A DNA stretch of 64,000 bases from Neckera pumila (lineage: Eukaryota > Streptophyta > Bryopsida > Hypnales > Neckeraceae): contig OZ018415.1 in the NCBI GenBank assembly GCA_963969595.1, positions 1,984,001 to 2,048,000 of the forward strand. Reading direction: 5' to 3'. Every line of letters starts with the position of its first letter. The stretch's first letter is position 1. A program made the translations under genes and the position numbers. Under the pieces are notes generated by a model, which was given only the letters and a program-made list of their open reading frames with translations, made no database searches and was not told the DNA's origin. Shown here in pieces: positions 1 through 11,860 of this stretch.

Positions 1-644
1 ATATGTGGTATGTCTTTTTTTCCCCACAAGGGCGCTAAAGTAAAGCAAACCACTGTGGTCAGATTAAGGAGTTTGATCTTATGTCGTTGTTGCTGAATTT
101 TTTCAATTTTTTTTCTACATAAAGACAAATGGGAGAAACATTGAGAGCAATTGGAATTATATTTTTTTGACAAAGTATGAATTTGCTATGAATTTTTGAA
201 GTGCCTAGTGCATCATGGCCTTAAAGAGTTTGTAGACTACCTCACAATCAACAAAATTTGAATCCATAATGCTCATCTTATTCACCTAAAGTACTCATGA
301 TATTTTCTAATATGGAAGGCCTAAGAAGTCAATTCTAACAATGAATTCACACTGAAAAGTTGAAAATTCCTAATGATTACACTAATCATTCCATTACAAT
401 CATGTAAGACATGCATTGTGGCCCAAATCTCACATACTAAAAAAAGCATGATGGAGGCATTTCCTAGGTGTCTACTATGGGTCATCTGACCACAATGGAT
501 TGTTCTACCTTAATTGATAAAGTTCAAACCTGAATTCTTTTTGCAAGAATGTTAGACTCAAAAAAATCTAATAAGGCTTTGTAATTACGCACTTTCAATT
601 GTCTATTTGTATTCTAATATTGTTGTCTTTGACTACATGTTGTA
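1..644. other. AT-rich intergenic DNA, nothing recognised
   Basis: No reading frame of note, no inverted repeat end and no RNA gene signature was seen here. Base composition is like the rest of the AT-rich flanks. Confidence 0.5.
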
Positions 645-1214
645 TTAACTCCTAAAGTTTTTTGACTATGTTTTCACCAAAATTGCTCCAAGCCTCCAAA
701 ATTGCCATTTCTAGTACAAGTATCAAATTTTTGAAAAAGAACATTTTTGAACACATGTAACCATAGGATCTTTTAGTACACTGGTTTGAAAAGATGTGGA
801 GTTTTTTTTAGAAATTTCCACCATGTATATTGCAAGATACTAGCATTTGAAGTAACAAAAATTCTTTTTTGACCCTACAAAAAATCAGACAGCTACATTT
901 TGCAAGGTCACATTTGTATGAAAAAATGTCCAAAATGGTGGTGCATCTTTGGATTCATCATTCAAGGCAAGTTGGCTACATGCTTAAAAACTTTCAGATC
1001 ATTTGAAATTGTATAACATATAGGAAAATAATTGGTAGAAAGAAGTAGAGAATGATCCAAAATACTAAATTGTTAAGAATTTAGTTATGGAATTGAAAAA
1101 TTCCAATCCCAATGGTTGTAATGTTGTACTAAACAATCAATACCCAATATTTTTATTTTTTTCAAATATATTAAAAATTGACTTAAATAAAGGACCTCAA
1201 AGTTTATTTTAGAA

Positions 1215-1509
1215 TAGACATTTGAGGACATTTGAGGCCTCTAGAAGATTGCGAGTTATCTTGCATTCCCAGACTACGGGAACACAAGATAATTGTTGGT
1301 TGATGTGGCCGCGACTGTGTCACATCATTTTTTGAAAAAAAAAACAAACTTAGAATGATATTTGGGGATAAATAAATAAAAAATAAAATTGAAAATTGAA
1401 AATAAAATTAAAAAATAAAATTTTGACAGCCCGTACCGGTTGTTCACAAAAGCGGTCCAGATTGGAAACGGGCCTGAAATGGTCTTTTAGAGGCCTCAAA
1501 TGTCCTCTA
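1215..1509 (+). mobile_element. C1: small TIR element (MITE), group C
   Basis: The terminal inverted repeat is ACATTTGAGGCCTCTAGAAG on the left and GAGGCCTCAAATGTCCTCTA on the right. Internal modules are shared with 25978-26252 and 50397-50683: a TTCCCAGACTACGGGAA palindrome, a GATGTGG...CACATC inverted pair, a poly-A/T middle and a CCCGTACCGG segment. It lies inside B1 and so is younger than B1. The duplicated target could not be resolved because the left end carries a short internal duplication. Confidence 0.75.
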
Positions 1510-1569
1510 TTGGATTTCATAACTATCCGCAAATGACCTCAACTAAAACTCCTCATAACTTTCATCTCA

Positions 1570-2495
1570 TTAACCCCTGAAGGCCCAAGGCCTTTTTTCT
1601 GCCCAAAAACACCCAAAAACTGCCATTTTTTTAGCAAAGAGTGAAAAAAAATTAAAAATGTTTTTTTTGCACATCTAACCATAGGATCTTACACCTAACT
1701 AGTATGAGAATGTGTGGAAAAAATTTCAGAATTTTTGACCGTACAGATTGCAAGATATCTACGTTTAAAGTGATAAAAACAAAATTTTCAGCACATTGTG
1801 GAACTGGATTTTTTGACTTTGAACATTTTTAGCTTAACATTTTTACACTACAGAGTTTTGAGCTTTAAATATTTATAGTGGAGAATTGAGTTGAAAATCT
1901 AACCAAAAAAAAATTCAAAAAAACTTAATTTCATTATTGAAAAAATTGTTAAGTAGAAGTAGGTACGAGATAGAAGGAAAATCTAAAATATTCATATATT
2001 TTAGATGGAATCAAAATGCACTAATCTCAATGGTCAGATTGTTCTAGCAAGTAAACTTAAGCATGCAAAAAAATTTAAAAATTTAAAAATTTAAAAAAAT
2101 TGCATTCAAAAATGAATCCTACAAGTTATTTTTTTCAAAAAGATGCTCTAACTGCCCGAAAAACAAGAATGTCCATATCTTTCTCATAACAAATCCAATT
2201 GAAATGAATCAAATTTTTTTAGATAGACAAAATTATAATCTATGAGAAAAAAAATACTAAAAAAAAAAAAAGGTGCAAATGCTTTTTGTTGCCTGCCGTC
2301 CCTTGTTTTGAGCTTATTAGGTCATAACTTTTGTTTCCGGCCACCGATTGTGAAAAAAATTATATTTTTATGAAGCTAATCAGTTTTTCTACCTCCCAAA
2401 AAAGTTTCAAAAAATCCGGAAAAAATTTCAGCCGTAGGTACCTGCGCAAAAACGCATTTGTCCCCTTGAAGGGACAACGGGCTTTTAGGGGTTAA
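1570..2495 (+). mobile_element. A1: TTAA-type TIR element, group A, full length
   Basis: It begins TTAACCCCTGAAGGCCCAAG and ends GGGCTTTTAGGGGTTAA, 926 bp. The body matches the other group A copies, for example 58922 and 60903. It sits at a TTAA in B1: the interrupted sequence is ctca-TTAA-ttgaaatgg, where other group B copies read ctcattgattgaaatgg. It is therefore a later insertion. No transposase-like frame is present. Confidence 0.88.
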
Positions 2496-2536
2496 TTGAA
2501 ATGGAATGATTAAAAGCTTTTCATATATATTCTGAC

Positions 2537-3789
2537 AAAAAATGGCCTTGGGACCTCAAAGGTAAAGCATGCAAAAGGGCCCCTGGCCTCATTGGTAAAA
2601 CAATGTTATGCTTGGATTTAACAAAAAAAAATTCCGTTAAGACAACTGTGAGTGATTCTAGCTAGTTTCCAGCTAAATTGAATTGCAGAATCAGCAAAAT
2701 GCACCTAGAAGGCTGATTCTACATGGTAACACCCTCCTGGGCTTGTCCATAAGCATCTTTTAGAGTCTACACAAAATAGTAAAATTAGGTGGCCGTAACA
2801 ATTAGGTTGCCTTATCCCGAGAAGTTACCTCACGACTCATTGCTTGTCCACATGGGAGACACATGCAACTCTCTAAACCCGGCCAAGAACTAGTGCACCA
2901 ACCCATGCAACACACATCGTTTTTTGCATTACTGCATCCTTCTATAGTAATAGTGCATATTTATATAGTATAGCCAATGTCAAGAAATTAGTGAGGGGCA
3001 ACGTAATTTCACTATAATTTTGTGTAGTCCAAAAATCCCATGAGCCCAATTGCAGGGCTAACATACGGAAAATGCTTTTGCAGTTCATCTACTAAAAATC
3101 ATGAGTCGAGCAATACTAGCAGCAGATCACCGAGCTTGGGGGGGAAGTGGGCAGAGGCAAGCATGTGCAAAGGCTGGCAAGACATGTGCCCACACACTTT
3201 GTGACCCCAATTGAACTAATGTGAAGCTGGAGAAGGGGGGAAGGATGCCAGGTACATGCAGTGTCAAGCACCAGAGCCGCAGCCTCGTCTCAGTTAAGCT
3301 TAAGCTACGTGAAGTTGGACCACAAGTGAGACTGAAGGCCGAGGCGGACGAGGAGGAGGCAGCGGCAGCACTGCAGCAGCAGCGTCGCGCACACTGCGCT
3401 GCAGGCAGACTGACTTCCCAGTGTACATGTACAGTTCACATACCAAATGGCAACTGTCCAGGACTCGCTCAGCCCTGCTGCGGCTGCCCCCCTCTCGCAG
3501 TCTCATCCCCTTCACACACAGCAGCTTTGCATCATGTCAAGCAGCAGGGATTGGATTTGGTGGCCAATTGAATTGTGGCCGGGAATCATATGTGTTTTGG
3601 GGGAAAAAAGAGAAGATCTATGGATTGAAATAGTTTGTGAAATCGGTCGGTTGTTCTCCATTGATGTGGAAATGGATGGCAATGGAATTACATCACAATC
3701 ATCACCCCTGCCAGAAAAGAAAAGAAAAGAAAAAAACTCACATAAGTGGAGTAATTGATTGCCACATTGGATGCTTTGTGAATGTGTTT
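2537..3789. other. Unassigned DNA with a GC-rich patch at about 3120-3560
   Basis: 2537-3100 is ordinary AT-rich DNA. The patch at 3120-3560 is clearly GC-richer and has open frames on both strands (for example 3221-3571 +, rich in Ala, Glu and Gln). None looks like a known protein, and there is no convincing splice-site pair. It could be a relic exon, a non-coding transcript or a captured fragment; I do not call a gene. Confidence 0.4.
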
Positions 3790-4649
3790 TTAACCCCTAA
3801 AGGATCAACATGCGTTTTTTGGCCGTATAGAAATTTTGGGCAAGTACGTGTGACTAGAGATATCCATATTTGAGGCTGAAATTTTAATAGAAGGTGGGGG
3901 CAAGGAATATCTTCATGTGTACCAAATTTCATGACATTTCAAAATACGAGTCAAAAGTTGTGACCTGATATGTTACTTTTTTTTATAACCGGGCAGTTTG
4001 GGCAGATCAGAAAAAATCATTTTTTCCGGAATTTTTTTTTGAAATTGGTTCTCTACATTTATATACACTTAAAAAAGCTTTGAGTCACTCCATTTCAATC
4101 AATGAGTCAAAAGTTATGAGGGTTTTTGGTTTGCGGGCAGTTATAGATTCTCTACTCTAAAAAATCTTTAAAGTCGTTTATTTAACTCAATTTTCAATAT
4201 TTTTGGAAAAAAAAAAAAAATCATAGGATGTAGATTGATTATTACAACATTACAACCGTTGGGATTGGCATTTTTAAATTCCACGATTAAATTTTTAACA
4301 ATTTAGTATTTTGAGTCATTTTCTACTTCTTTCTACTTATTATTTTTTTCCTATATGTTGTACAATTCCAAATGATGTGAAATTTTTCATGCATATAGAC
4401 AACTTGTTTGGGAAACTGAATTCAAAGAAGCACCACCTTTATCGTCATTTTTTCATACTGTGGAATTTTTTTTCCACACTGTGGAATTTTCTGAAATTTT
4501 TACCACATGTTTTCAAAATATCATACTTCAAGATCCTACGGTTAGATGTGTCAAAAATTGTTTTTTTCCAAAAATTTGGTAGTTGTATTAGAAATGGCAG
4601 TTTTGGAGCGTTTTTGGTGATTACACAGTCATGAAACTTTAGGGGTTAA
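3790..4649 (+). mobile_element. B2: TTAA-type TIR element, group B, near full length
   Basis: It starts TTAACCCCTAAAGGATCAAC and ends CATGAAACTTTAGGGGTTAA, 860 bp. Body sequence is shared closely with B4 at 10092-11023 in the same orientation. Compared with B4 it lacks about 70 bp near the right third. Open frames inside it (for example 4311-4634) are short, low-complexity and not shared as intact frames by other copies. Confidence 0.88.
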
Positions 4650-5734
4650 ATAAATTCATAATCAATATATTTACTAATGTCAATTTTTTTAATATTTTTC
4701 ATTTTGTGATTACACTTCTACAGGCAACTATCACTCTTCAAGTTGGGCTTCTTGCTTCTCGTATTTAATGTTTACTGTCCTCTAAATGTATGTTTTTGCT
4801 GAGTTTTTTTTGTGTGTGTGTGTGTTTGGGGAAAAACATCCTGATGCCAAATACCCCTGAGTGGCATGTTATGTACAGAACTACAAGGAGGGCCTGCCTG
4901 TATAAATGCCTGCAAATATACCTACATACCTTATGATTTGCGTGTTTCTTCCACCATCCCAATGGTGATGGTTCGTCCGACTGTGTGGTAAGCTCGCATT
5001 GAATCATTCCCTCACTCATGACTCGCTGAAGAGGACATTGGAAAAGTATGGCGCTAGTTCTTAATGATGATGAAGTGGACGCTGGTGGCAGGCAAACTGA
5101 AGGCAAAGCCACTCAGTCTGACAATGTCATCCCATCTGCCCCGTCGTCTGTCCCGTCTGCCCGGGGAATTGCCATGGCCGGGGATAAGCTTTTTCACTTG
5201 TGCTGCTGCAGAAAACCGCTGCACCTCCCGGCCAGCACCCCGCCGGCCAGCCAGTGCAAACCTCACAACGACCGGCACGGAGGTTTTGTAGACCAAAGCA
5301 TCATTCAGTAACTTACTGGAAAGACCAAAAAGAAGAATTTATGGGTAAGGAAGCCTTGAAGATGCCGATCATGGACACAGCGAGCTTTCACACTGGATCC
5401 CTTGAGCTCGTCACCACTGAGTGTTACAGACAATATGGAGTAGAAAATACTCAATTGGGCAAAGGAGAAAGTTTTGGGTTTTTGTTTTTTATTTTGTTTT
5501 TGACACAAGGGCAAGTTTTTATGGGGTAAGGTTTTTCCTGTGCAATGAACTCCAGATGCCTTGATGGTTATTAGAAGTGAAGATTATTAACTTGGGACAG
5601 ATAAGCTTAATCTGGACTCTTTTTTGAAGGCAGACAGCGGATCTGAAGAGTTTGTCAGTGAAGAATATTGAAAGAGAGAACTCTGGGGCGGGCTCCCTTT
5701 CAATTCTGAAGCCACCTGAAGAGAATGTAAGGTA
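4650..5734. other. Unassigned DNA with a GC-rich patch at about 4930-5300
   Basis: A short TG run lies near 4811-4826. The patch 4930-5300 is GC-richer and has overlapping open frames on both strands (5054-5296 minus; 5048-5311 plus). None has recognisable domains and coding potential is ambiguous. The rest is AT-rich with nothing recognised. Confidence 0.35.
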
Positions 5735-6058
5735 AGGTGCGTAGGTTAGTACCCCAAATGCGCCACTAATCCAATATTGCCATCATCACTCTGGCTACAT
5801 CTCCAAAATCAATATGCACCTGTGTGGAAGAAACAATTTGAGAACCTCTACCAAAAAAATGCTTGGACCCTCTGTAAGTTTTGCATATGGTAATCAAATG
5901 TCGTGTTCTTGGGAGTGTTGGAACCTCCTTTCACTTGCCAACAAAAAAAGATGGAAATTTGACAAGTCTAGTAATAGTAACTAGGCACAATAGCAAAAAA
6001 TGGCGTTTTTTGGGGTTTTTTTTTTTTTGTGGGTGGGGTGGGGGGTTACCTACCTTAA
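5735..6058. mobile_element. G1: TIR element, group G
   Basis: The left end TAAGGTGCGTAGG and right end ACCTACCTTAA are inverted. The interior (CTACATCTCCAAAATCAAT, TGTGGAAGAAAC, AGGCACAATAGCAAAAA) is shared with G2 at 11589-11860 and with the outer parts of G3 at 50328-51659. Its right end abuts and shares the TTAA of element A2. Confidence 0.55.
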
Positions 6059-7153
6059 CCCCTAAAGGACTAAGGCCTTTTTTTTTTTTTTGTCAAAAAA
6101 CACTCAAAACTACCAATTTTATTGCAAAGCACAGATTGCAAGATATCTGCATTTCAAGTGAAGAAAACAAGTTTTTTTGTACATTGCGGGACTAAATTAT
6201 TTGACTTTGAACCTCCTTAACCCCTAAAGGACCGGCGTGCATTTTTTGGTTGTATAGAAATTTTGGGCAAGTATGTGACTAGAGATTTCCATATTTTAGG
6301 CTGAAATTTTAATAGAAGATGGACGCGAGGAATATCTTTCATATCCACTAAATTTCATGACATTTGGAAATGTGAGTCAAAATTTATGGCCTAATATGAT
6401 ACTTTTTTGTAACTAGGCAATCTGGGCAGATACAAAAAAGTCACTTTTTTCAAAAATAAAAATTTGAAATTGATTTTCTAGAATTACATATACGTGGAAA
6501 GCTTTGAATCATTCCATTTTGATCAATGAGTCAAAAGTTATTTATTCTCTACTCTAAAATAAACTTTAAAGTCCTTTCTCTTACTCAGTTTTTAATATTT
6601 TTTGATAAAATAAAAATCATAGGACGTATATGGTTTATTACAACATTGCAACCATTGAAATTGCCATTTTTTGATTCCATAATTAAATTCTTAACAATTT
6701 AGTATTTTGAATCATTCTCTACAGCTGTCTATTCACTATTTTTTTCTTATATGTTGTACAATTCCAAATGATGTCAAATTTATGAATCCTATGAGTTATT
6801 TCTTCAAGAAGCTGCTCTAATTGCTCAAAAAACAAGATTGTCTATAATTTTCACCTCATTTATCTAAATGAAATGAATCAAAGCTTTCCATGTAGTCAAA
6901 AATATAATCTATGAGGAAAAAAATTTCATTCAAATTTTTGAAATTTTTTTGTTGCCCAATTTTTCTTCAGCTTATTTGGGCATAACCTTTGTTCCCATAC
7001 ACCAATTGAAAAAAATATCATATTCCCACAAAGTTAATTGATTTTTTTGTTTTCAAAAAAAGTTTAAGAAAATCATGACAAAAATTGAAACCGTAGATAC
7101 TTGTCCGGAATCCAATTTGTCCATTGAAGTGACAATGGTCCTTTAGGTGTTAA
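6055..7153 (+). mobile_element. A2: chimeric TTAA-type element (A ends, B middle)
   Basis: It begins TTAACCCCTAAAGGACTAAG (group A left end) and finishes with a group A right half ending CCTTTAGGTGTTAA. Its middle, 6217-6779, is the left part of a group B element that begins with its own TTAACCCCTAAAGGACCGGC. The B piece enters at the place where group A copies carry an internal TTAA (TTTGAACATTTTTAACTT), so an insertion followed by deletion across the B/A junction explains the structure. Confidence 0.75.
6217..6779 (+). mobile_element. B3: left part of a group B element inside A2
   Basis: It has an intact left end (TTAACCCCTAAAGGACCGGC) followed by about 560 bp of group B sequence as in 3790-4400. 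The right end is missing and the sequence continues directly as group A at about 6780. Confidence 0.75.
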
Positions 7154-7440
7154 TAAGTGAAGTATATTAAGAGAGATATGGAACTTAATTTTGAAGTAGG
7201 TATATGTGAAGAGATTGTAATTGATAAGAGATAATTATGTTTTTTTTCTTTTCCTTTTTTTTGACACAATTTGAAAAAGATTCATTGCAAGAGTAAAAAC
7301 TATACAATAAATTCTAGTCAAACACTAGGGAAATGACATTCAAAGACATCAACATGATAAATTGAAATTGACTAGATGTGAGTCTTCTCATAATAGATTT
7401 TGTGGTCTATGCAGACTATATTTTCACTAGTGGCATATTA

Positions 7441-8302
7441 AGTTCCAAATGGGCACTTGACAATTTGGTCAAGCTCTTGTGATCACAATTTTTGGCATGA
7501 TTTTTTCAAAAAATTCTCAAGATTGAAAATTGATAAGCTTTTTGGAAATATAATTTCTATTTAACTCAATGTTTGGAAGCAAACTTTATGACCACCTATG
7601 CTCAAAATATTGAGAACGGGGTCAGCCAAAAAAATCCTTCATAAATTTAAAATATTATTATCATTATTAATAGATAATATTTTCATGTATAAGGAGAGCT
7701 TTGGTTAGTTACATTTGGATGAGTAATGGAAAAGTTATGAACTTCTTGCTGTTTTGCAAGCAACCATTACATCTTATTGAAAAAAAGACACTTGATTTTT
7801 TTTTTAGCTCAATTTTCCTATTTTCACAAAAGAATTTCACATGGTTAATTTAGATTGTTAGAACAATCTCACCATTGGGATTAGTGTGTTTTTATTCCAT
7901 CTTAGAGCTATTAATAATTCAATTTTTTTTATATCTCATACCTTCTTCTACTTAAACAATTCCTTAAAGGATGAAAATCAAGTAATTATTTTTGAATTTT
8001 TTCCCTTAGACTCTCAACTCAATTTTTTTTAATTTAAAATCTAAAATGCAAAAAAATCAAGTCTTAAAACCTAGTTTGAATTGGTGCCAAAAAAGACAAT
8101 GCTTTCTTCACTTTGAATGCACATATCTTGCAATCTATATAGTCAAAGTTTTTGAAATTTCTATCACAAATTTGCATACTAGTTTATTGCAAGATCAAAT
8201 GGTTAGACATGCAAAAAAAAATTAAGTTTGTACTCATTGCACTAGAAATGGCATCCTTGAGCAATTTTTGACATGAAAAAGCCTTGGGACTTTAGAGGTA
8301 GC
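7441..8302 (-). mobile_element. D1: degenerate TTAA-type element, group D
   Basis: The order of group D modules is kept in reverse: GATAAGCTTTTTGGAAATATAA, then GAACAATCTCACCATTGGGA, then CTTGCAATCTATATAGTCAAA, then GCCTTGGGACTTTAGAGGTA. Both TTAA ends have been lost. It is the most diverged long copy in the left part of the window. Confidence 0.6.
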
Positions 8303-8703
8303 AAAAGATAACCCTAGGTCCTTTTTGAAGCTAGCAAACAAATAATTTTCCAACCAATGGTCGGAGTAAATGAAGAATTGGTTCACTCTAGGTCCTAGAA
8401 TTAATTCTAAAAGATTAAAATAAGTGAAACTAACAGCATGTACCTTTGTTAGAAGCAAGACTTTGTTTATTTGTAAGACTTTTTTAGTAATAAAAAGGAA
8501 TAGAAGTGTAGTTTATGAAAAGAATTGTCATTTATGTAAGCAACGTTAGTAAGAGTAGGATAGCTATATTATTGTTGTAAGTGTAGGATGTGTAGGTTGC
8601 AACAATTGTGAGTAGGAAATTGAAGTGATTGTAGGTCATAAATGGGAGTTTACAATATAATATGCAAATGATATTGTATGTATGTAATTGTAACTATAGA
8701 GTT
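8303..8703. other. AT-rich intergenic DNA, nothing recognised
   Basis: About 400 bp with no long frame, repeat end or RNA signature that I can support. Confidence 0.45.
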
Positions 8704-9265
8704 AGGGCCCCTTCACGTTACATCCCAAGTCCCAACTTTATAAGCCCCAATTCAAGGCCAAATCCTAACTATCTTGATTCTTAGAGCTTGAATAAAAAAA
8801 TATGAAATGTGGAGCTTTGGATTGACAATGTGAAGGCCCAAGTCTCAACTTGTTTCTTGTATAATATTGTATAGTAATCAAGTACTCCCAAAGTGGGCCA
8901 AAAAGTCAAAAAATATCATTTTTGAAGGCACTTGTAGCATCAAATCTACATTAGACATATTTGAAGAAAATTTCAACCCACTCAAATGCCTTATATGGTG
9001 TTTTTTCTCTTCATTTTATATTCAAAAAATTGTTGGAACTTGGAGGCTAACTTGGACTTTTCTATTGATTAAACCCAACTCATCCTCCAAATTCCACTTC
9101 TTTGATACCAAAAATCCCTCAAAGTATTGTCATGTAGGCATTTTAGAGTGATGGGGTGCTTGGACTTGGAACATAGTGTAAAGCCCCAAGTTCCAAATTT
9201 TCATTTCTCTACTAATCGGATTTTGAGAACTCAAAAGAATTTAGGATGCAATGTGAAGTGGCTTG
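8704..9265. mobile_element. H: possible TIR element with GGGCCCCTTCAC end
   Basis: The left segment GCCCCTTCACGTTACATCC and the right segment GGATGCAATGTGAAGTGGC are imperfect inverted repeats of each other about 560 bp apart. Further GTGAAGGCCC-like motifs occur inside. The ends resemble hAT-type termini, but no second copy exists in the window and no target duplication is clear. Confidence 0.35.
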
Positions 9266-10091
9266 TACGTGTCAAATCTAACAAATTTGTTTGTTCAAGG
9301 TGTCCTCTATTCACTAGACTCTCCTACACTATATCAAAAATCTACAAAAAATTATGATTTATAATATATATTTTTTGGACTACTCTTATTAATCTTCTCT
9401 GTTTGTAACATACAATAAAATTTCACAAAATTACTATTTCTCCGACAAAACATGCATGGATTGGAGGCTTGGAGAGGGCACTTGGTTCTACTACTACAAA
9501 CCACGTGCGAACAAGTGGTTTCTAATAAACTATAATTTCAACCTAAAATTTTGAGCATTGTTTGGTAATGACTATAGGTTTCTATTGCCAAAATTTCCAA
9601 CTCAAATGAAATATGGAATGATTTCTAGAAGAGGTTAAAAATGAACCCCAAATGGCATATTTTTCAATTCAAATATTTATAGAGAATACATTTAGATGAC
9701 CGTTGCATCAATATTCAATTCAAAATGAGTTTTCAATAGAGAATTATTTTTAAGAATTTTTTGTTCATTTTTTAGACAATTTTTTAGGATATAATATAGG
9801 GGTGTGAAAGTTATTTTTCAGTTCTGCAGTGTATCTATTTACTTCAAAGATTTGTAACTAATTATCATTTGCAAATAAAAATATCAATAATTCAAAACAT
9901 AAACTTTCAAATTAGGAAAATATATTCATATTTTTTTTTGTTTTCATTTATTTAAATTTTAGGATATAATATAGGGGGTACAAAGTTTTGGTTGCACGTA
10001 GTTTGGATTAGATACACTAAGTGCACCCCCCGTGATTGGAGGGAGATAAATGTTTTACGTAACTTAGTATGCTAATCTCTAGAACCATGTA
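9266..10091. other. AT-rich intergenic DNA with a short direct repeat
   Basis: The string TTAGGATATAATATAGGGG occurs twice, near 9784 and 9958. Nothing else is recognised. Confidence 0.4.
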
Positions 10092-11023
10092 TTAACCCCT
10101 AAAGGACCAACATGCGTTTTTTGGCCATATCAAAATTTTCGGCAGGTACGTGTGACTAGAGATATCCATATTTGAGGCTGAAATTTTAATAGAAGGTGGG
10201 GGCAAGGAACATCTTCATGTGTACCAAATTTCATGACATTTCAAAATACGAGTCAAAAGTTGTGACCTAATATGTTACTTTTTTTTTGTAACTGGGCAGT
10301 TTGGGTAGATTAGAAAAAATCATTTTTTCCGTAATTTAAAAAAAAAAATTGGTTCTCTACAGTTATATATACTTAAAAAGCTTTGAGTCACTCCATTTCA
10401 ATCAATGAGTCAAAAGTTATGAGGATTTTTGAATTGCGGGCAGTTATGGATTCTCTACTCTAAAAAACACTTTAAAGTCGTTTATTTAACTCAATTTTCA
10501 ATATTTTTGGAAAAAAATAAAATCCTAGGATGTAAATTGATTATTACAACATTACAACCTTTGGGATTGGCATTTTTAAATTCCGTAATTAAAGTTTTAA
10601 CAACTTAGTACTTTGAATGATTTTCTACTTCTTTCTACTTACTATTTTTTCCTACATGTTGTACAATTTCAAATGATGTGAAATTTTTCAAGCATATAGA
10701 CAACTTGTTTAGGAAACTGAATTCAAAGAAGCACCATCTTTATCGGCAATTTTTCATTGAAAAGTGAGCTAGCAAAGTGCAGCTGCCCGGTTTTTCGCAG
10801 GATTGAAAAAATGGTTTTCAAGCCTTTGAATGCTTATATCTTATGATCCACACGGTGGAATTTTCTGAAATTTTTACCACATGTTTTCAAATTTTCATAC
10901 TACAAGATCCTATAATTACATGTGTTAAAAATTGTTTTTTTCCAAAAGTTTGGTAGTTGTATTAGAATTGGCAATTTTGGAGCGTTTTTGGTGATTATAT
11001 AGTCATGAAACTTCAGGGATTAA
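10092..11023 (+). mobile_element. B4: TTAA-type TIR element, group B, full length
   Basis: It runs from TTAACCCCTAAAGGACCAAC to GTCATGAAACTTCAGGGATTAA, 932 bp. It is the best full-length reference for group B in the window and is close to B2 along its length. A solo end-like fragment (TTAATCCCTAAAGAACCAAA) follows at 11243. Confidence 0.88.
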
Positions 11024-11369
11024 ATTGATCCAAATTAAATTTAGTACTTTGCAATTACCAAAGAAAAAAAAGTACTTCTAGATTTTCACTGTTGTGATTT
11101 ACTTTTTAAGTATCCGTAGTGTGCTTTCACCCATACAAAATTAATAAATGTGTGCCAACCTGCAATATTCTCTATGATAAACTATTTCCATATTACACTA
11201 ACTTGGCACATATTTCTAATTATAGGTATAATTGAAATAAGGTTAATCCCTAAAGAACCAAATGTCCGTTTAGTGTACACAAGAAATTTTGTGTACGTTC
11301 AATATCATCGCTCTTCCAAGACTCCAATCATATTATAACCAATATGCTAGTTTGTGTTTTGGAAGAGTA

Positions 11370-11512
11370 AGGGTTGGCTTCTATGTGGAGTTGAGGGCCG
11401 GTAAAGCTCACCAATCAACAGTAGAATGGGAGTTCCAAAAAAAAAATGGACTTCCATTCTATTGCTGATTGGTAGGCTTCATCGGTCCCAACTCCACATG
11501 GAAGCCAACCCT
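11370..11512. repeat. Foldback (long hairpin) element, 143 bp
   Basis: The left arm begins AGGGTTGGCTTCTATGTGGA and the right arm ends CCACATGGAAGCCAACCCT. The arms are about 65 bp each and pair with scattered mismatches around an A-rich centre near 11438-11449. It looks like a short foldback MITE; a transcript would form a long imperfect hairpin. Confidence 0.75.
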
Positions 11513-11588
11513 AAAAGGGTGACAAGCTCAATAAGTGAGCACTCAACTGGATCAATGTCCTTTTTATATTGAAGGTGATCTCCAAAGC

Positions 11589-11860
11589 AAAGTGGGCACC
11601 TCAAAATGCACCATTGACCCTAAAGCACCATCTTTACTAAATGTACATCTCCACAATCAATTATGTACCTATGTGGAAGAAACTATTTTAAAACCAAACT
11701 TTGTTCCTTCATCGCTTTTGCATCCATTATCCAAATGTCGCATTCTTTGGTGCATTGGAACCTCCTTGCATTTGCCAACAAGAAAAATATGAAACTTTGA
11801 CCTGTCTAATAATACTAAATAGGCACAGCAGCCAAAAGTGGCACTTTTGATGCTGTGGTC
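11589..11860. mobile_element. G2: TIR element, group G
   Basis: The left end AAGTGGGCACCTCAAAATG is roughly inverted relative to the right end GTGGCACTTTTGATGCTG. The interior matches G1 and the outer parts of G3 (TGGTGCATTGGAACCTCCTT, TAAATAGGCACAGCAGCCAAA). Confidence 0.55.

Larger units (their letters stand above)
645..2536 (-). mobile_element. B1: TTAA-type TIR element, group B, interrupted by C1 and A1
   Basis: The left end reads TTAACTCCTAAAG and is followed by the group B end motif TTTGACTATGTTTTCACC. The body matches copies at 40567 and 41877. It is split twice: by C1 at 1215-1509 and by A1 at 1570-2495. After A1 the group B sequence resumes (TTGAAATGGAATGATTAAAAG) and then breaks off near 2536, where about 30 bp resembling a group A/D terminus follow. 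Removing both insertions leaves roughly 675 bp, so the copy is truncated. It has no coding capacity. Confidence 0.75.

Noticed and set aside
3120..3560. GC-rich patch as a protein-coding gene
   Set aside because: Frames on both strands are equally long and there is no splice-site pair, domain or conserved motif.
4811..4826. Short TG run as a regulatory feature
   Set aside because: An ordinary microsatellite too short to support any claim.
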